Assembly (NCBI GenBank): GCA_031446085.1
Contig: CP132901.1
Location: forward strand, 248,001-312,000
DNA: 64,000 nt
Source of the DNA: Arsenophonus sp.
GTDB taxonomy: Bacteria > Pseudomonadota > Gammaproteobacteria > Enterobacterales > Enterobacteriaceae
Direction: 5' to 3'
Shown here: piece by piece, positions 38,890 through 48,696 of the stretch
How positions within the stretch are numbered: position 1 is the stretch's first letter
Layout: the number at the start of each line of letters is the position of its first letter
The notes under the pieces: model-generated
The model's input: the letters and a program-made list of their open reading frames with translations, nothing else
The model's database searches: none
Told to the model about the DNA's origin: nothing
Made by a program: the position numbers and the translations under genes

Positions 38890-41160
38890 CTATAAAACTA
38901 TTTTAATTTTATTTTTCTGTCCAATAAAAGTTTGTTTTTTTTTATAATTATCTTTTAAATATCTTGAAGATTTTCTAAAACGTTGAGATACATTTTGCGT
39001 TTTTGTAAAATTGTTACTATTTCTAATATTTTTTTTAAAATATTCTTTTCTTTTGTAATCAATAATATTATTTTTATTTTTTTTATTATCAATTTTTTTC
39101 TTTTTAAAACTATTTTTTTCTAAAAAAAAATAAGGATTAACTTTTTTATTATTTAATAATAATTTTATATTTTTTTTATTATCAATTTTTTTCTTTTTAG
39201 AAAAACAAGCATCTTCATTTTTTTCTTTTTTGTAATTTATTATTTTTTTATTTTTTATCTGATTTTTCTTTTTTTTAAAAAAATTAATTTTATTTTTTAT
39301 AGGAAATCGTGTTTTAAAAACAAATATTTTTTTTAAAAAAAATATTAATTTTAATTGAAATATAAAGTAAACATTTTTTAAAAAAATATAAAAACTGTTT
39401 AAAATAGAACTTTTTTTATTATTTGATAATATTTTTTGAAATATTAAAATAATTTTCTTTTTTATTTTTTTAAAAATTAATATTTTTTTATTTACAATAT
39501 TTTTAATTTTTTGAAAACTTAATATAGAAAAAATATTTTTTTTTCTTTTTTGTGAATGAAATAAAAAATTAGATAATATTGGTTTTTCTCGAATTTTATT
39601 TTCATTATTTTTTTTTTCTATAGTTTTTTTTATCCTATTTTCATGATATTTTGCAAGATAATAACTAAAAGTCGATATTACTTCTCCTTTTTTAATACGT
39701 AATATATGAAAATGAGGAGTTTGCATCTTATCATTTGCAACTACTATTATTTGTATATTGTCTTTTAAAGACTCAATTTCATTTATTGATTTTCTTTTTT
39801 CATTAAGTAAATAGATAGCAATTTTAGTTGGCACAATAACATGTATTGCATGTGTATTTTCTTTTAAAAATTCCTCTTTAATTAATCTCAAAATAGATAA
39901 AGAAAGAGATTCATTATTGCGAATTCTTCCAATTCCATTGCACCTTGGACAAATATGACAAATCGATTCACCTAATGATGAACTTAATCTTTGACGTGAT
40001 AGTTCCAATAAACCAAATCTTGAAATTTTAGTAATCTGAATACGTGCTCGATCTTGTCTTGTGATTTCTCTAAGTTTATTTTCTATTTCTCTTTGATGTT
40101 TTATGAAATGCATATCAATAAAATCTATTACTATTAATCCACCTAAATCACGTAGACGTAATTGACGTGCAATTTCAGTTACAGCTTCTAAATTTGTATT
40201 AAATGCTGTTTCTTCAATATCTATTCCTTTTGTAGATCGCGAAGAATTAATATCAATAGAAGTTAAAGCTTCAGTACTATCAATAACTAATACACCACCA
40301 GAAGGTAATCGCACTTCTCTTTGAAATATTGATTCAATCTGAGATTCAATTTGATAATAACTAAATAATGGAGTACTACCAGTATAATATTTAATTTTTT
40401 TAAAAAAATTTTTTTGACCAATAGAATTTACATGATATTTAGCCATTGTTACAATTTTATAATTATCAATTAAAATTTCTTCAATATCTGGACGTAAATA
40501 ATCACGAAAAGCCCTAGTAATCACGTTACTTTCTTGATGTATCAAAAAAGGTGCTGTTCTATTTTTTGAAGCTTTCTTTATAGCTTCCCAATGATTTAAT
40601 CTATATTTTAAATCTTGCTGCAATGTTTCTTTAGTTTTTCCTAATCCAGCAGTACGTATAATTAAACCCATTCCATTTGGAACCTGTAATGATGATAAAG
40701 CTTCTTTTAATTCAATTCTATCTTCTCCTTCAATCCTTCTTGATATACCTCCAACACGAGGATTATTTGGCATTAATACTAAATATGTACCAGCCAATGT
40801 AATAAATGTAGTTAATGCTGCTCCTTTTTGCCCTCGTTCTTCTTTATTTATTTGAATTAGTATTTCCTGTCCTTCTTTTAAAATATTTTTAATATTAGGT
40901 CTGTTATTATATGAATAATTATTTGGAAAATATTCAGAAGAAATTTCTTTTATAGGTAAAAATCCATGTTTCTCTGATCCATAATCTACAAAAGCAGCTT
41001 CTAGACTAGATTCTATCCTTGTAATCTTCCCCTTATAAATATTTGATTTTTTTTGTTCATGTCTAAAATTTTCAATATCTAAGTCATAAAGTTTTTTTCC
41101 ATCAACGAGCGCTACTCGTAATTCTTCTTCTTTAGTAACATTAATTAACATTCTTTTCAT
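38890..41160 (-). CDS. rne: Ribonuclease E with a shortened, lysine-rich C-terminal tail
   Basis: RNase E starts bulk mRNA decay and matures rRNA and tRNA. The catalytic half is well kept: MKRMLINVTKEEELRVALVDG, an S1 domain (YKGKITRIESSLEAAFVDYG), the DNase I-like segments SGGVLVIDSTEALTSIDIN and LGGLIVIDFIDM with active-site aspartates, and the Zn-link CHICPRCNGIGR. Total length is 756 against 1061, so most of the degradosome scaffold is gone. The remaining tail (from about residue 510) is a low-complexity run of Lys, Asn, Ile and Phe with a repeated KKKKIDNKKN unit. It may still bind RNA through charge. Binding sites for enolase, RhlB or PNPase are not recognisable. Confidence 0.96.
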   Translation of the reverse strand: MKRMLINVTKEEELRVALVDGKKLYDLDIENFRHEQKKSNIYKGKITRIESSLEAAFVDYGSEKHGFLPIKEISSEYFPNNYSYNNRPNIKNILKEGQEILIQINKEERGQKGAALTTFITLAGTYLVLMPNNPRVGGISRRIEGEDRIELKEALSSLQVPNGMGLIIRTAGLGKTKETLQQDLKYRLNHWEAIKKASKNRTAPFLIHQESNVITRAFRDYLRPDIEEILIDNYKIVTMAKYHVNSIGQKNFFKKIKYYTGSTPLFSYYQIESQIESIFQREVRLPSGGVLVIDSTEALTSIDINSSRSTKGIDIEETAFNTNLEAVTEIARQLRLRDLGGLIVIDFIDMHFIKHQREIENKLREITRQDRARIQITKISRFGLLELSRQRLSSSLGESICHICPRCNGIGRIRNNESLSLSILRLIKEEFLKENTHAIHVIVPTKIAIYLLNEKRKSINEIESLKDNIQIIVVANDKMQTPHFHILRIKKGEVISTFSYYLAKYHENRIKKTIEKKNNENKIREKPILSNFLFHSQKRKKNIFSILSFQKIKNIVNKKILIFKKIKKKIILIFQKILSNNKKSSILNSFYIFLKNVYFIFQLKLIFFLKKIFVFKTRFPIKNKINFFKKKKNQIKNKKIINYKKEKNEDACFSKKKKIDNKKNIKLLLNNKKVNPYFFLEKNSFKKKKIDNKKNKNNIIDYKRKEYFKKNIRNSNNFTKTQNVSQRFRKSSRYLKDNYKKKQTFIGQKNKIKIVL
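39076..39199 (-). repeat. Pair of 31 bp direct repeats in the rne tail
   Basis: Identical 31-base units at 39076-39106 and 39169-39199 are 93 bases apart, an exact number of codons, and encode the repeated KKKKIDNKK element of the RNase E tail. They look like a small in-frame duplication. Confidence 0.75.
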
Positions 41161-41241
41161 TGAAATATACTCTTTGTAATTAAAAAAAATAAATATTTTT
41201 TTTCAAAATTATTCCCCTATAATAAATAATTATATATTTTG

Positions 41242-41265
41242 TAATATCTTTGTTAAAAGATATTA
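41242..41265. promoter_or_regulatory. Hairpin in the rne/rluC divergent region
   Basis: TAATATCTTT at 41242-41251 pairs perfectly with 41256-41265 around a GTTA loop, 77 bases upstream of the rne start. E. coli rne mRNA carries leader hairpins used in autoregulation; whether this one serves that purpose is unknown. Confidence 0.3.
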
Positions 41266-41426
41266 AATTTCTAATTTAAGTCAAAAATATTATTTATAAT
41301 AAACAAAAATTTATTATTATATGTGATAATATAATATATAGATCAATAAGAAACAAATTTAATTAAGTCTAAACATTGTTTTATTAAAAGAGCTCAATTT
41401 ACTTTAAATGAGCAATAATTTATAGC

Positions 41427-42376
41427 ATGACAAAATATAATTCAATAAAATTTATTACTATCAATCAAAACAACCATGAACAAAGAATTGATAATTTTTT
41501 GTTCACTCAATTTAAAAAAGTACCTAAAAGTAGAATTTACAATCTTATTCGAAGAGGAAAAATTAGAATTAACCATAAAAAAGTTCAACCAAAAAATAAA
41601 ATTAATACAAACGATATTATTACTTTACCATCTATTCAAACATCTTTTAAAAAAAAAAACCTTTAAAATTAAGAAAAATATCTAATTTTTTAATACAAAA
41701 TATTGTTTATGAAGATCAAGATTTAATAGTTTTAAATAAACCATCAGGTATTTCAGTGCACAGTGGAAGTAAAATAGATTTTGGTATTATTGAAATATTG
41801 AAATTAAGATTTCAAAATTTACAATTTTTAGAATTAGTACATAGATTAGACAAAGAAACTTCAGGTATTTTATTAATTGCTAAAAATAGATTTACTTTAA
41901 AAGAATTACAAAAACAATTATTTTTAAACAGAATAAAAAAAGAATATATTGTTTTAGTTAAAGGACATTGGAATGCTAATTTAAAAAAAATAAATATTTC
42001 TTTATCAAAATCAATTTATAAAAAAATAAAAAATAAAAATTTTATAAATTATTATAAAAAAAAATCAATTACTTTTTTTTCTGTAAAAAAGTATTTTTTC
42101 AATACAACACTAATCAATGCATATCCAATTACTGGCAGAACGCATCAAATTAGAATACATACTCAATATGCAAAACATCCAATTGTACTTGATAAACGTT
42201 ATGGTGACCATAAATTTAATAAAGAAATATTTAATCTTGGATTAAATAGATTATTTTTACATTCTTATTCTATTACTATTAAACATCCTAGAACAATGGA
42301 AAATAAAAAATTTTTTGCTCCATTGGATAAAAATCTAATACTACTATTAAAAAAATTAATAAATTATAAAAATTAA
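41427..42376 (+). CDS. rluC: 23S rRNA pseudouridine synthase RluC, frame broken at a poly(A) tract
   Basis: RluC makes pseudouridines 955, 2504 and 2580 in 23S rRNA. The first part (41427-41666) encodes an S4 domain, with QRIDNFLFTQFKKVPKSRIY and RRGKIRINHKKV. It hits a stop after the 11-A run at 41649-41659. In the +1 shifted frame the protein continues without loss as PLKLRKISNFLIQNIVYEDQ, LIVLNKPSGISVHSGSK and the catalytic HRLDKETSG, through to GRTHQIRIHTQYAKHP. Adding one A restores a 316-residue protein (E. coli 319). Both halves are well conserved, which argues for recent mutation, assembly error or rescue by slippage during transcription. The order rne (divergent)-rluC-rpmF is ancestral. 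Confidence 0.85.
41649..41659 (+). repeat. 11-base poly(A) tract at the rluC frameshift
   Basis: Eleven A bases occur where twelve (four AAA codons) are needed to join the S4 and catalytic domains of RluC in one frame. Confidence 0.9.
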
Positions 42377-42564
42377 ATAATTTAAAAAATTATTATTAGC
42401 GAATAATAATTTTTTTGTTATAATATTAATAAGTATTAATAAAAATTAATATTTACATTAAATATTTAAAAATACAGTTTTTATTATAAAATATAAAAAA
42501 CAGAAAACTCAAAAAATAACAGTATGTTAATATAAATATATTTTAAATAAAGGATAATCTTTTT

Positions 42565-42735
42565 ATGGCAGTACAAAAAAATAAAAATAGTAGATCAAAA
42601 AGAGGAATGAAAAGAGCACATCAATCCTTAAAAATTACTACTTTATCAATAGATAAACATTCTGGTGAAAAACATTTACGTCATAATTTAACAAAAAATG
42701 GTTTTTATAGAGGACGTAAAATCATAGAAAAATAA
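42565..42735 (+). CDS. rpmF: Ribosomal protein L32
   Basis: The 56-residue frame [20 protein letters not shown], then [20 protein letters not shown], then [16 protein letters not shown] matches L32 (57 residues in E. coli). It lacks zinc cysteines, as in the enterobacterial form. AAAGGA precedes the ATG. yceD, usually just upstream, and plsX, usually just downstream, are both absent. Confidence 0.96.
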   Translation: MAVQKNKNSRSKRGMKRAHQSLKITTLSIDKHSGEKHLRHNLTKNGFYRGRKIIEK

Positions 42736-42753
42736 ATTAAGTATTAATAAATA

Positions 42754-42783
42754 TTAATATTCATATATATATATGAATATTAA
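42754..42783. terminator. 30-base AT palindrome after rpmF
   Basis: A perfect 30-base palindrome centred between 42768 and 42769 follows the rpmF stop by 18 bases. It has only one G-C pair per arm, so it may be a weak terminator or simply an AT-rich palindrome. Confidence 0.3.
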
Positions 42784-43009
42784 ATTAATTGTAAAATCAT
42801 AATAAAATATTTTAAAAGTATTTTTGTTATTTAATAACATCAAACTTAAAATTAATAATTAAATTGTATTAGAAATAAATATTAGCAAATTAAATTAAAA
42901 AATATTCATATAAAATTTTTTAATTTAAGTTCAAAAAATATTCTAAAAAAATTTAAAAAATCCAATTAAAATTACATGTCTGACTCTACTTAAGAGTAAA
43001 AAAATTAGA

Positions 43010-43963
43010 ATGTATACAAAAATCTTAGGTACTGGAAGTTATTTGCCTGTTAAAATTCGTACTAATGCTGATTTAGAAAAAATGGTAAATACTTCAAATG
43101 AATGGATTATAAGTCGTACAGGTATAAAAGAAAGAAGAATAGCAACAAAAGAAGAAAACGTATTTACAATGGGTGCGAGAGCAGCACATGAAGCATTATT
43201 AATGGCTGAAATTAAAGTAGAAGAAATAGATTTGTTAATTGTTGCAACAACTTCAGCAACACATGCATTTCCTAGTGCAGCTTGTCAAATTCAACAAAAG
43301 TTAGGTATTAAAAGCTGTGCCGCTTTTGACGTAGCAGCAGCATGTGCTGGTTTTACATATGCATTAAGTATCAGTGATCAATTTATTAAAACAAAAATGG
43401 CAAAAAAAGCACTAGTAATAGGATCAGATGTTCTATCAAAAATGTTAGATCCTAATGATAGAAGTACTCTTATATTATTTGGAGATGCTGCTGGAGCTAT
43501 TGTGGTTGGATCATCTGAAAAACCTGGAATTTTATCAACACATTTGTATGCTAATGGTAATTATGGAAATTTATTAACCTTAAAACATCAAGAACATAGT
43601 ACATTATCAAAACCAACATATATTGTAATGGTAGGAAATGAAGTATTCAAAATAGCAGTAACAAAACTAGCTAAAATAGTAGATGAAACTTTAAAAAAAA
43701 ATGAATTAGATAAATCAGAATTAGATTGGTTTATACCACATCAAGCTAATTTAAGAATAATCACAGCTACTGCAAAAAAACTTTCTATGCCGATGGATAA
43801 AGTTATTATTACTCTAGATAAACATGGAAATACATCAGCTGCCTCTATACCAACTGCATTTGATGAGGCAGTTCGAGATGGAAGAATTAAAAGAGGAAAT
43901 ATGATATTACTTGAAGCTTTTGGTGGTGGATTTACTTGGGGTTCTGCATTAATACGATTTTAA
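43010..43963 (+). CDS. fabH: Beta-ketoacyl-ACP synthase III
   Basis: FabH starts fatty acid synthesis by condensing acetyl-CoA with malonyl-ACP. The 317 residues equal E. coli. The catalytic triad is present as Cys in [13 protein letters not shown], His in [11 protein letters not shown] and Asn in [11 protein letters not shown], and the C-terminal [13 protein letters not shown] is intact. It heads a fabH-fabD-fabG-acpP run and is 274 bases after rpmF, where plsX would lie in E. coli. Conservation is high. Confidence 0.98.
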   Translation: MYTKILGTGSYLPVKIRTNADLEKMVNTSNEWIISRTGIKERRIATKEENVFTMGARAAHEALLMAEIKVEEIDLLIVATTSATHAFPSAACQIQQKLGIKSCAAFDVAAACAGFTYALSISDQFIKTKMAKKALVIGSDVLSKMLDPNDRSTLILFGDAAGAIVVGSSEKPGILSTHLYANGNYGNLLTLKHQEHSTLSKPTYIVMVGNEVFKIAVTKLAKIVDETLKKNELDKSELDWFIPHQANLRIITATAKKLSMPMDKVIITLDKHGNTSAASIPTAFDEAVRDGRIKRGNMILLEAFGGGFTWGSALIRF

Positions 43964-43983
43964 ATAAAATAGGAATAAATATA

Positions 43984-44916
43984 ATGGCTAACTTTGCAAT
44001 GATTTTTCCAGGACAAGGTTCACAATCGTCTGGAATGTTAGGAGATTTAGCTAAAAAATTTGTTATTATTAAAAAAACATTTTTAGAATCTTCAGACATT
44101 TTAGGATATGACTTATGGAATTTTTTACAAAATGCTTCAGAAACAGAATTAAACAAAACATCTAAAACTCAACCTATTGTTTTATCGACATCTGTTTCAA
44201 TATTTCGAATATGGCAAGAAATTAATGGAAAAATGCCTCAATTTATGGCTGGACATAGTTTAGGTGAATATTCTGCATTAGTTTGTTCTGGAGTTCTTGA
44301 TTTTCAAGAAGCAATTAAATTAGTTGAATTACGTGGCAAGCTTATGCAAAAAGTTTTTCCAAAAGGGAAGGGAGGAATGTATGCTATAATTGGATTAGAT
44401 AATGAATCAGTATCAAAAATATGCTACGACATTTCAAAAAATAAAACAGTATCCCCAGCTAATTTTAATGCACCTAATCAAATAGTAATTGCAGGAAATA
44501 AAAAAGATGTAGAAAAAGCAGCTTTATTATGTAAATATGCTGGAGCAAAGTATATTATTCCATTATCTATCAGCGTTCCTTCTCATTGTATGTTAATGAA
44601 ACCAGCTGCTAAAAAATTAGAAAAAGCATTAAAAAAAATAAAATTTCACAATCCTAAAATACCTATAGTTAATAATGTAGACGTCAAGATAGAATTTTGT
44701 ATTAATAAGATAAAAAATGCATTAGTTAGACAAATGTATAGTCCGGTTCGTTGGGTAGAAATAATTCAATTTTTATCAAAACGTAAAATTTCAAATTTTA
44801 TTGAAATTGGACCTGGAAAAATACTAACAAAATTAACAAAACGTATTAATAATAAAATTAATGTTATTGCAATTAATGATATTAACTCATTAAAAATTGC
44901 ATCAATTACTCATTGA
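43984..44916 (+). CDS. fabD: Malonyl-CoA:ACP transacylase
   Basis: FabD loads malonyl groups onto ACP. The ATG at 43984 gives MANFAMIFPGQGSQSSGM and follows an AGGAA site; an in-frame extension into fabH is not needed. The nucleophile motif GHSLGEYSALVCSG and the later VPSHCMLM histidine segment are present. The 310 residues match E. coli (309). It is followed after 11 bases by fabG. Confidence 0.97.
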   Translation: MANFAMIFPGQGSQSSGMLGDLAKKFVIIKKTFLESSDILGYDLWNFLQNASETELNKTSKTQPIVLSTSVSIFRIWQEINGKMPQFMAGHSLGEYSALVCSGVLDFQEAIKLVELRGKLMQKVFPKGKGGMYAIIGLDNESVSKICYDISKNKTVSPANFNAPNQIVIAGNKKDVEKAALLCKYAGAKYIIPLSISVPSHCMLMKPAAKKLEKALKKIKFHNPKIPIVNNVDVKIEFCINKIKNALVRQMYSPVRWVEIIQFLSKRKISNFIEIGPGKILTKLTKRINNKINVIAINDINSLKIASITH

Positions 44917-44927
44917 GAATAATAGTT

Positions 44928-45662
44928 ATGAACTTTAATGGAAAAAAAGTGTTAGTTACTGGTGCTAGTAGAGGAATTGGTAAATCTATTGCAAAATTAT
45001 TTGTTAAATATGGAGCAAAAGTTGCAGCAACAGCTACTAATAAAAAAAATGTAGAAATTATTAATCAATATCTTCAAAATAATGGGAAAGGATATCTTCT
45101 AAATGTAACAAATCATCAATCAATTGAAGATATATTATATAAAATTCATCAGGAATTTGGAAATATTGATATATTAATTAATAATATAGGAATTATATCT
45201 GACAATTTAATAATTAGAATGAAAAAAGAAGATTGGAATAAAGTTATTGATATTAATTTAAATTCAATTTTTACTATATCAAAAAACATTATACATTCAA
45301 TGATAAAAAAACGTTATGGTCGAATTATATCTATAGGTTCAGTGATTGGTATGACTGGAAATATAGGTCAAACAAATTATTCTGCTTCTAAAGCCGGAAT
45401 AATTGGATTTAGTAAATCTCTTGCAATAGAAGTCGCTTCAAGAGGAATTACTGTAAATGTTGTTTCTCCAGGATTTATAGAAACTGATATGAGTATATCT
45501 TTGTTAAAAAACAAAAAAGAAAAAATATTAGAAAAAATTCCTATGAAACGATTAGGAAAAACAAAAGATGTTGCAAACTCTGTAATTTTTTTAGCTTCTG
45601 ACCAAGCATCTTATATTACAGGTATTAATTTACATGTTAATGGCGGTATGTATATGATTTAA
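44928..45662 (+). CDS. fabG: 3-oxoacyl-ACP reductase
   Basis: FabG reduces beta-ketoacyl-ACP with NADPH. The ATG at 44928 gives MNFNGKKVLVTGASRGIGKS, matching E. coli exactly in position; the frame is open five codons further upstream, inside fabD. The catalytic Ser-Tyr-Lys lie in SIGSVIGMTGNIGQTNYSASKAG (read as SIGSVIGM and NYSASKAG). The 244 residues equal E. coli. Confidence 0.97.
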   Translation: MNFNGKKVLVTGASRGIGKSIAKLFVKYGAKVAATATNKKNVEIINQYLQNNGKGYLLNVTNHQSIEDILYKIHQEFGNIDILINNIGIISDNLIIRMKKEDWNKVIDINLNSIFTISKNIIHSMIKKRYGRIISIGSVIGMTGNIGQTNYSASKAGIIGFSKSLAIEVASRGITVNVVSPGFIETDMSISLLKNKKEKILEKIPMKRLGKTKDVANSVIFLASDQASYITGINLHVNGGMYMI

Positions 45663-45796
45663 AATGAATGCAACATTTAAAAAAAATTAAAATTAATTAA
45701 TTTATATTTTAAATATTTATAAAAATCTTTGATTATTTTTCTTCATCTATATAATAAAAATATTATGAATATGAGTTTTAATAGGAATATAATAGT

Positions 45797-46048
45797 ATGA
45801 GTACCATTGAAGAACGTGTTAAAAAAATAACTTCTGAACAGTTAGGCGTTGCAAAAGAGGAAGTTGGAAATAATGCTTCATTTGTTGAGGATTTAGGAGC
45901 AGATTCTCTTGATACTGTTGAATTAGTAATGGCATTAGAAGAAGAATTTAATATTGAAATTCCTGATGAAGAAGCAGAAAAAATCACTACAGTACAATCT
46001 GCGATTGATTATATTAATAAAAATATAAAAAAAGATAATAAATCTTAA
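45797..46048 (+). CDS. acpP: Acyl carrier protein
   Basis: ACP carries growing acyl chains on a phosphopantetheine attached to the serine of [18 protein letters not shown]. The first 75 residues are almost identical to E. coli ACP; the C-terminus is a few residues longer (83 in all). The 134-base gap from fabG probably holds its own promoter, consistent with high expression. A strong hairpin terminator follows. fabF, next in E. coli, is missing. Confidence 0.98.
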   Translation: MSTIEERVKKITSEQLGVAKEEVGNNASFVEDLGADSLDTVELVMALEEEFNIEIPDEEAEKITTVQSAIDYINKNIKKDNKS

Positions 46049-46082
46049 TTTTTTAAAAGATTTATATTTTTTGTACAAATAA

Positions 46083-46113
46083 AATAAAGGTAGAGAGATA
46101 CTCTACCTTTATT
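46083..46113 (+). terminator. 13 bp hairpin terminator after acpP
   Basis: 46083-46095 pair perfectly with 46101-46113 around a five-base loop; the core GGTAGAG/CTCTACC is GC-richer than the surroundings, and T/A runs flank it. It ends the acpP transcript before pabC. Confidence 0.8.
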
Positions 46114-46167
46114 AAAATAATTATCAATAAAAAATATACATTTTAAAATTATAGCTAAGATATATTA

Positions 46168-47004
46168 ATGATATGTTTTATTGACGGTAAAATTAATAAT
46201 TTTATTTCCATAAAAAATAGAGCAATCCATTTTGGAGATGGATGTTTTACAACAATTAGAGTTGTAAAAAAAAAACCTGCTTTATTATTAAAGCATATTT
46301 GTAGATTGCAAAATGGAGTAAAAAAGTTATATCTACCAGAACCGAATTGGCAAAAAATTATTATAGATATTAATAAAATAGCAAATCTAAATAAAAATAA
46401 ATTGGGTGTAATTAAAGTTATAATTACTAGATCATGGAAAAAAAATAATATAGGGTATAGTTTTAAAAATAATAATAAAGTTATTGTTATTATTATTTTA
46501 AATAAATATCCTTTTTTTTATTTAGATCAACAAAAAAAAGGAATAAATTTAGCAGTTAGTAATATTTTAATAAATGCCAATAAACATCTTTCCGAGATCA
46601 AACACCTTAATAGATTAGAACAAATTTTAATAAAAAAAGATATTGAAAATAAAAAAATAGATGAAGTCATTACAATAAATACATATGGTCATTTAATCGG
46701 ATGTTGTTCAGGCAACATATTTTGGAGAAAAGGAAAAAATGTATATACACCATATGTTAATATTTCTGGTGTTGCAGGTGTTATGAGAGAACATATTATA
46801 GAAATTTTATCTAATAATAAAAAATATAAACTTTTTTATGTAAAAACAAAACCTAATATTTTACTTTATGCAAATGAAGTAATAATTACTAATTCGTTAA
46901 TGCCGATATTACCAATAAATAATATTTTTATATATAAAAAAAAATGGAAATATAATTCAAAAAAATTATTCAATTTTCTATTACCTTACTGTTTAAAAGT
47001 ATAA
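46168..47004 (+). CDS. pabC: Aminodeoxychorismate lyase
   Basis: PabC releases pyruvate from 4-amino-4-deoxychorismate to give p-aminobenzoate for folate. It is a class IV PLP enzyme with the lysine in EIKHLNRLEQILIKK, and FGDGCFTTIRV and TPYVNISGVAGVMRE are conserved. The 278 residues are close to E. coli (269). It follows acpP directly because fabF is gone; mltG, normally between pabC and tmk, is also missing. A 10-A tract at 46266-46275 is in frame. Confidence 0.93.
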   Translation: MICFIDGKINNFISIKNRAIHFGDGCFTTIRVVKKKPALLLKHICRLQNGVKKLYLPEPNWQKIIIDINKIANLNKNKLGVIKVIITRSWKKNNIGYSFKNNNKVIVIIILNKYPFFYLDQQKKGINLAVSNILINANKHLSEIKHLNRLEQILIKKDIENKKIDEVITINTYGHLIGCCSGNIFWRKGKNVYTPYVNISGVAGVMREHIIEILSNNKKYKLFYVKTKPNILLYANEVIITNSLMPILPINNIFIYKKKWKYNSKKLFNFLLPYCLKV

Positions 47005-47059
47005 AAATATACTATTATTATTTTTAATAAAAAAAAATAAAAAATTAATTAATAATTCT

Positions 47060-47701
47060 ATGAAAAATTGTTATATAGTCTTAGAAGGAATGGAAAAATC
47101 GGGAAAAACAACAGCAACAAATACAGTTTATAACATTCTAAAAAAAATTGGAATAAAATCTATTCATTGTATTAGAGAACCTGGAAGCACAAAATTAGGC
47201 GAAACAATAAGAAATTTAATAAAATTTGGAATAAAAAATGAAAAAATAGTTGCTCAAGCTGAACTATTTATGATGTATGCTGCTCGAGCACAACTAGTAG
47301 AACAAGTAATAAATCCTCTTTTAAAAAAAGGATATTGGATTATTAGTGACAGAAATGAAATTTCATCTCAAGCATATCAAGGAGCAGGAAGAAATATAGA
47401 TTTAAGATTTATTCTGAATCTCAAAAAACATGTTTTAAAAAAAATACGTCCAGATCTCATAATATATCTTGATATTACTCCTGAATTATGTTTAAAAAGA
47501 ATTAATATAAACAAAAATATAGATATCTTCGAAAAAGAATCTATAAATTTTTTTTATAGAATTTATAATTTCTACATAAAACTAACAAAAAAAGAAAAAA
47601 ATATTATAAAAATTGATGCTAATCAACCATTAAAAAAAGTAAATACAGATATTAAAAATATATTATTAAATTGGATAAATATATTAAAAAACAAGAAATA
47701 A
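47060..47701 (+). CDS. tmk: Thymidylate kinase
   Basis: Tmk phosphorylates dTMP to dTDP. The P-loop reads LEGMEKSGKTTATN, the DRX motif lies in IISDRNEISSQAYQGAGR, and REPGSTKLGE is the dTMP-binding segment. The 213 residues equal E. coli. holB begins inside its 3' end, overlapping by 31 bases, so the two are translationally linked. No clear Shine-Dalgarno is seen before the ATG. Confidence 0.96.
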   Translation: MKNCYIVLEGMEKSGKTTATNTVYNILKKIGIKSIHCIREPGSTKLGETIRNLIKFGIKNEKIVAQAELFMMYAARAQLVEQVINPLLKKGYWIISDRNEISSQAYQGAGRNIDLRFILNLKKHVLKKIRPDLIIYLDITPELCLKRININKNIDIFEKESINFFYRIYNFYIKLTKKEKNIIKIDANQPLKKVNTDIKNILLNWINILKNKK

Positions 47702-48678
47702 TTTGGTATCCTTGGCTTAGTAATCCATATAGACAAATTATATCAGGATATTTAAATAATAAAAAAAATTATTCGATGCTTATAAATACTAAGATTGGAC
47801 TTGGTACTGATATATTAATAAAAAAAATTAGTCAAAGATTATTTTGTATGAATCCAAATAATCTAAAAAGTTGTTTTTCTTGTCATGCCTGTCAATTAAT
47901 TTTAAAATCTAATCATCCAGATTTTTATAAAATCCAATGTGGAAAATATATAAACAAAATAGATATCAATAATCTAAGAAATATAATTAGTCATCTATAT
48001 TATTCTTCCTATCAAAATAGAAAAATAATTTGGATTAAAAATATAGAATTTTTGACAATAGAATCTATGACTTTATTACTTAAAGTATTAGAAGAACCTA
48101 AAAAAAATATTATTTTTTTATTGAGTACTCATAACAAAAATAAAATACTTAAAACTATTCAAAGTCGTTGTATATGTATTTCAATTGATTCTCCAAAAAA
48201 AGAAACATTAATTTTATGGTTGAAAAAATATACATCTCAATTATCTAATAATGAATTAGAAATTATTTCAAATTTACATATTAATAATCCAAAATTAGCT
48301 TTCAATTTAATACATATAGAAAATTGGATAAAAAGAAAAAAATTTTTTTATTTATTAAGAAACAGTTTAATAAATAAAAATCTTCTTTTATGGTTATCTG
48401 AATTCAATCAAAATAATATATCTATTAAATTATATTGGTTAATTACTATTTTAATAGATGTATTAAAAAATAAAATGAAGATAGAAAATTTTATTATTAA
48501 TACAGATCAATTAGATTTAATTAACCAATTAAATCTACTACATTCTAATGATATGTTATTTGAAATAATTAAAGAATGGAATATATACTATTTTAGATTA
48601 AAATCTAAGATTAATATTAATAAAAAAATTCAATTAGTATCTCAATTAATAAATTGGCAAGAAAAAATCTTTAATTAA
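47671..48678 (+). CDS. holB: DNA polymerase III subunit delta'
   Basis: HolB is part of the clamp-loader complex. IIWYPWLSNPYRQIISGYL matches the E. coli start region; the ATG chosen is seven codons further upstream inside tmk, and a non-AUG start nearer to the conserved block is possible. The zinc module has four cysteines (CMNPNNLKSCFSCHACQ), and the LEEPKKNIIFLLST and TIQSRCICI segments are AAA+ landmarks. The P-loop is degenerate, as is normal for delta'. Length 335. Confidence 0.93.
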   Translation: MDKYIKKQEIIWYPWLSNPYRQIISGYLNNKKNYSMLINTKIGLGTDILIKKISQRLFCMNPNNLKSCFSCHACQLILKSNHPDFYKIQCGKYINKIDINNLRNIISHLYYSSYQNRKIIWIKNIEFLTIESMTLLLKVLEEPKKNIIFLLSTHNKNKILKTIQSRCICISIDSPKKETLILWLKKYTSQLSNNELEIISNLHINNPKLAFNLIHIENWIKRKKFFYLLRNSLINKNLLLWLSEFNQNNISIKLYWLITILIDVLKNKMKIENFIINTDQLDLINQLNLLHSNDMLFEIIKEWNIYYFRLKSKININKKIQLVSQLINWQEKIFN

Positions 48679-48696
48679 AAGGATAATACAAATAAA

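Noticed and set aside
41756..42376. The second part of rluC as a separate 206-residue pseudouridine synthase
   Set aside because: Conserved RluC sequence continues upstream of its first ATG to the poly(A) tract, so it is the broken downstream part of one gene.
43936..43983. A 16-codon N-terminal extension of fabD inside fabH
   Set aside because: The ATG at 43984 has a Shine-Dalgarno and gives the conserved FabD start.
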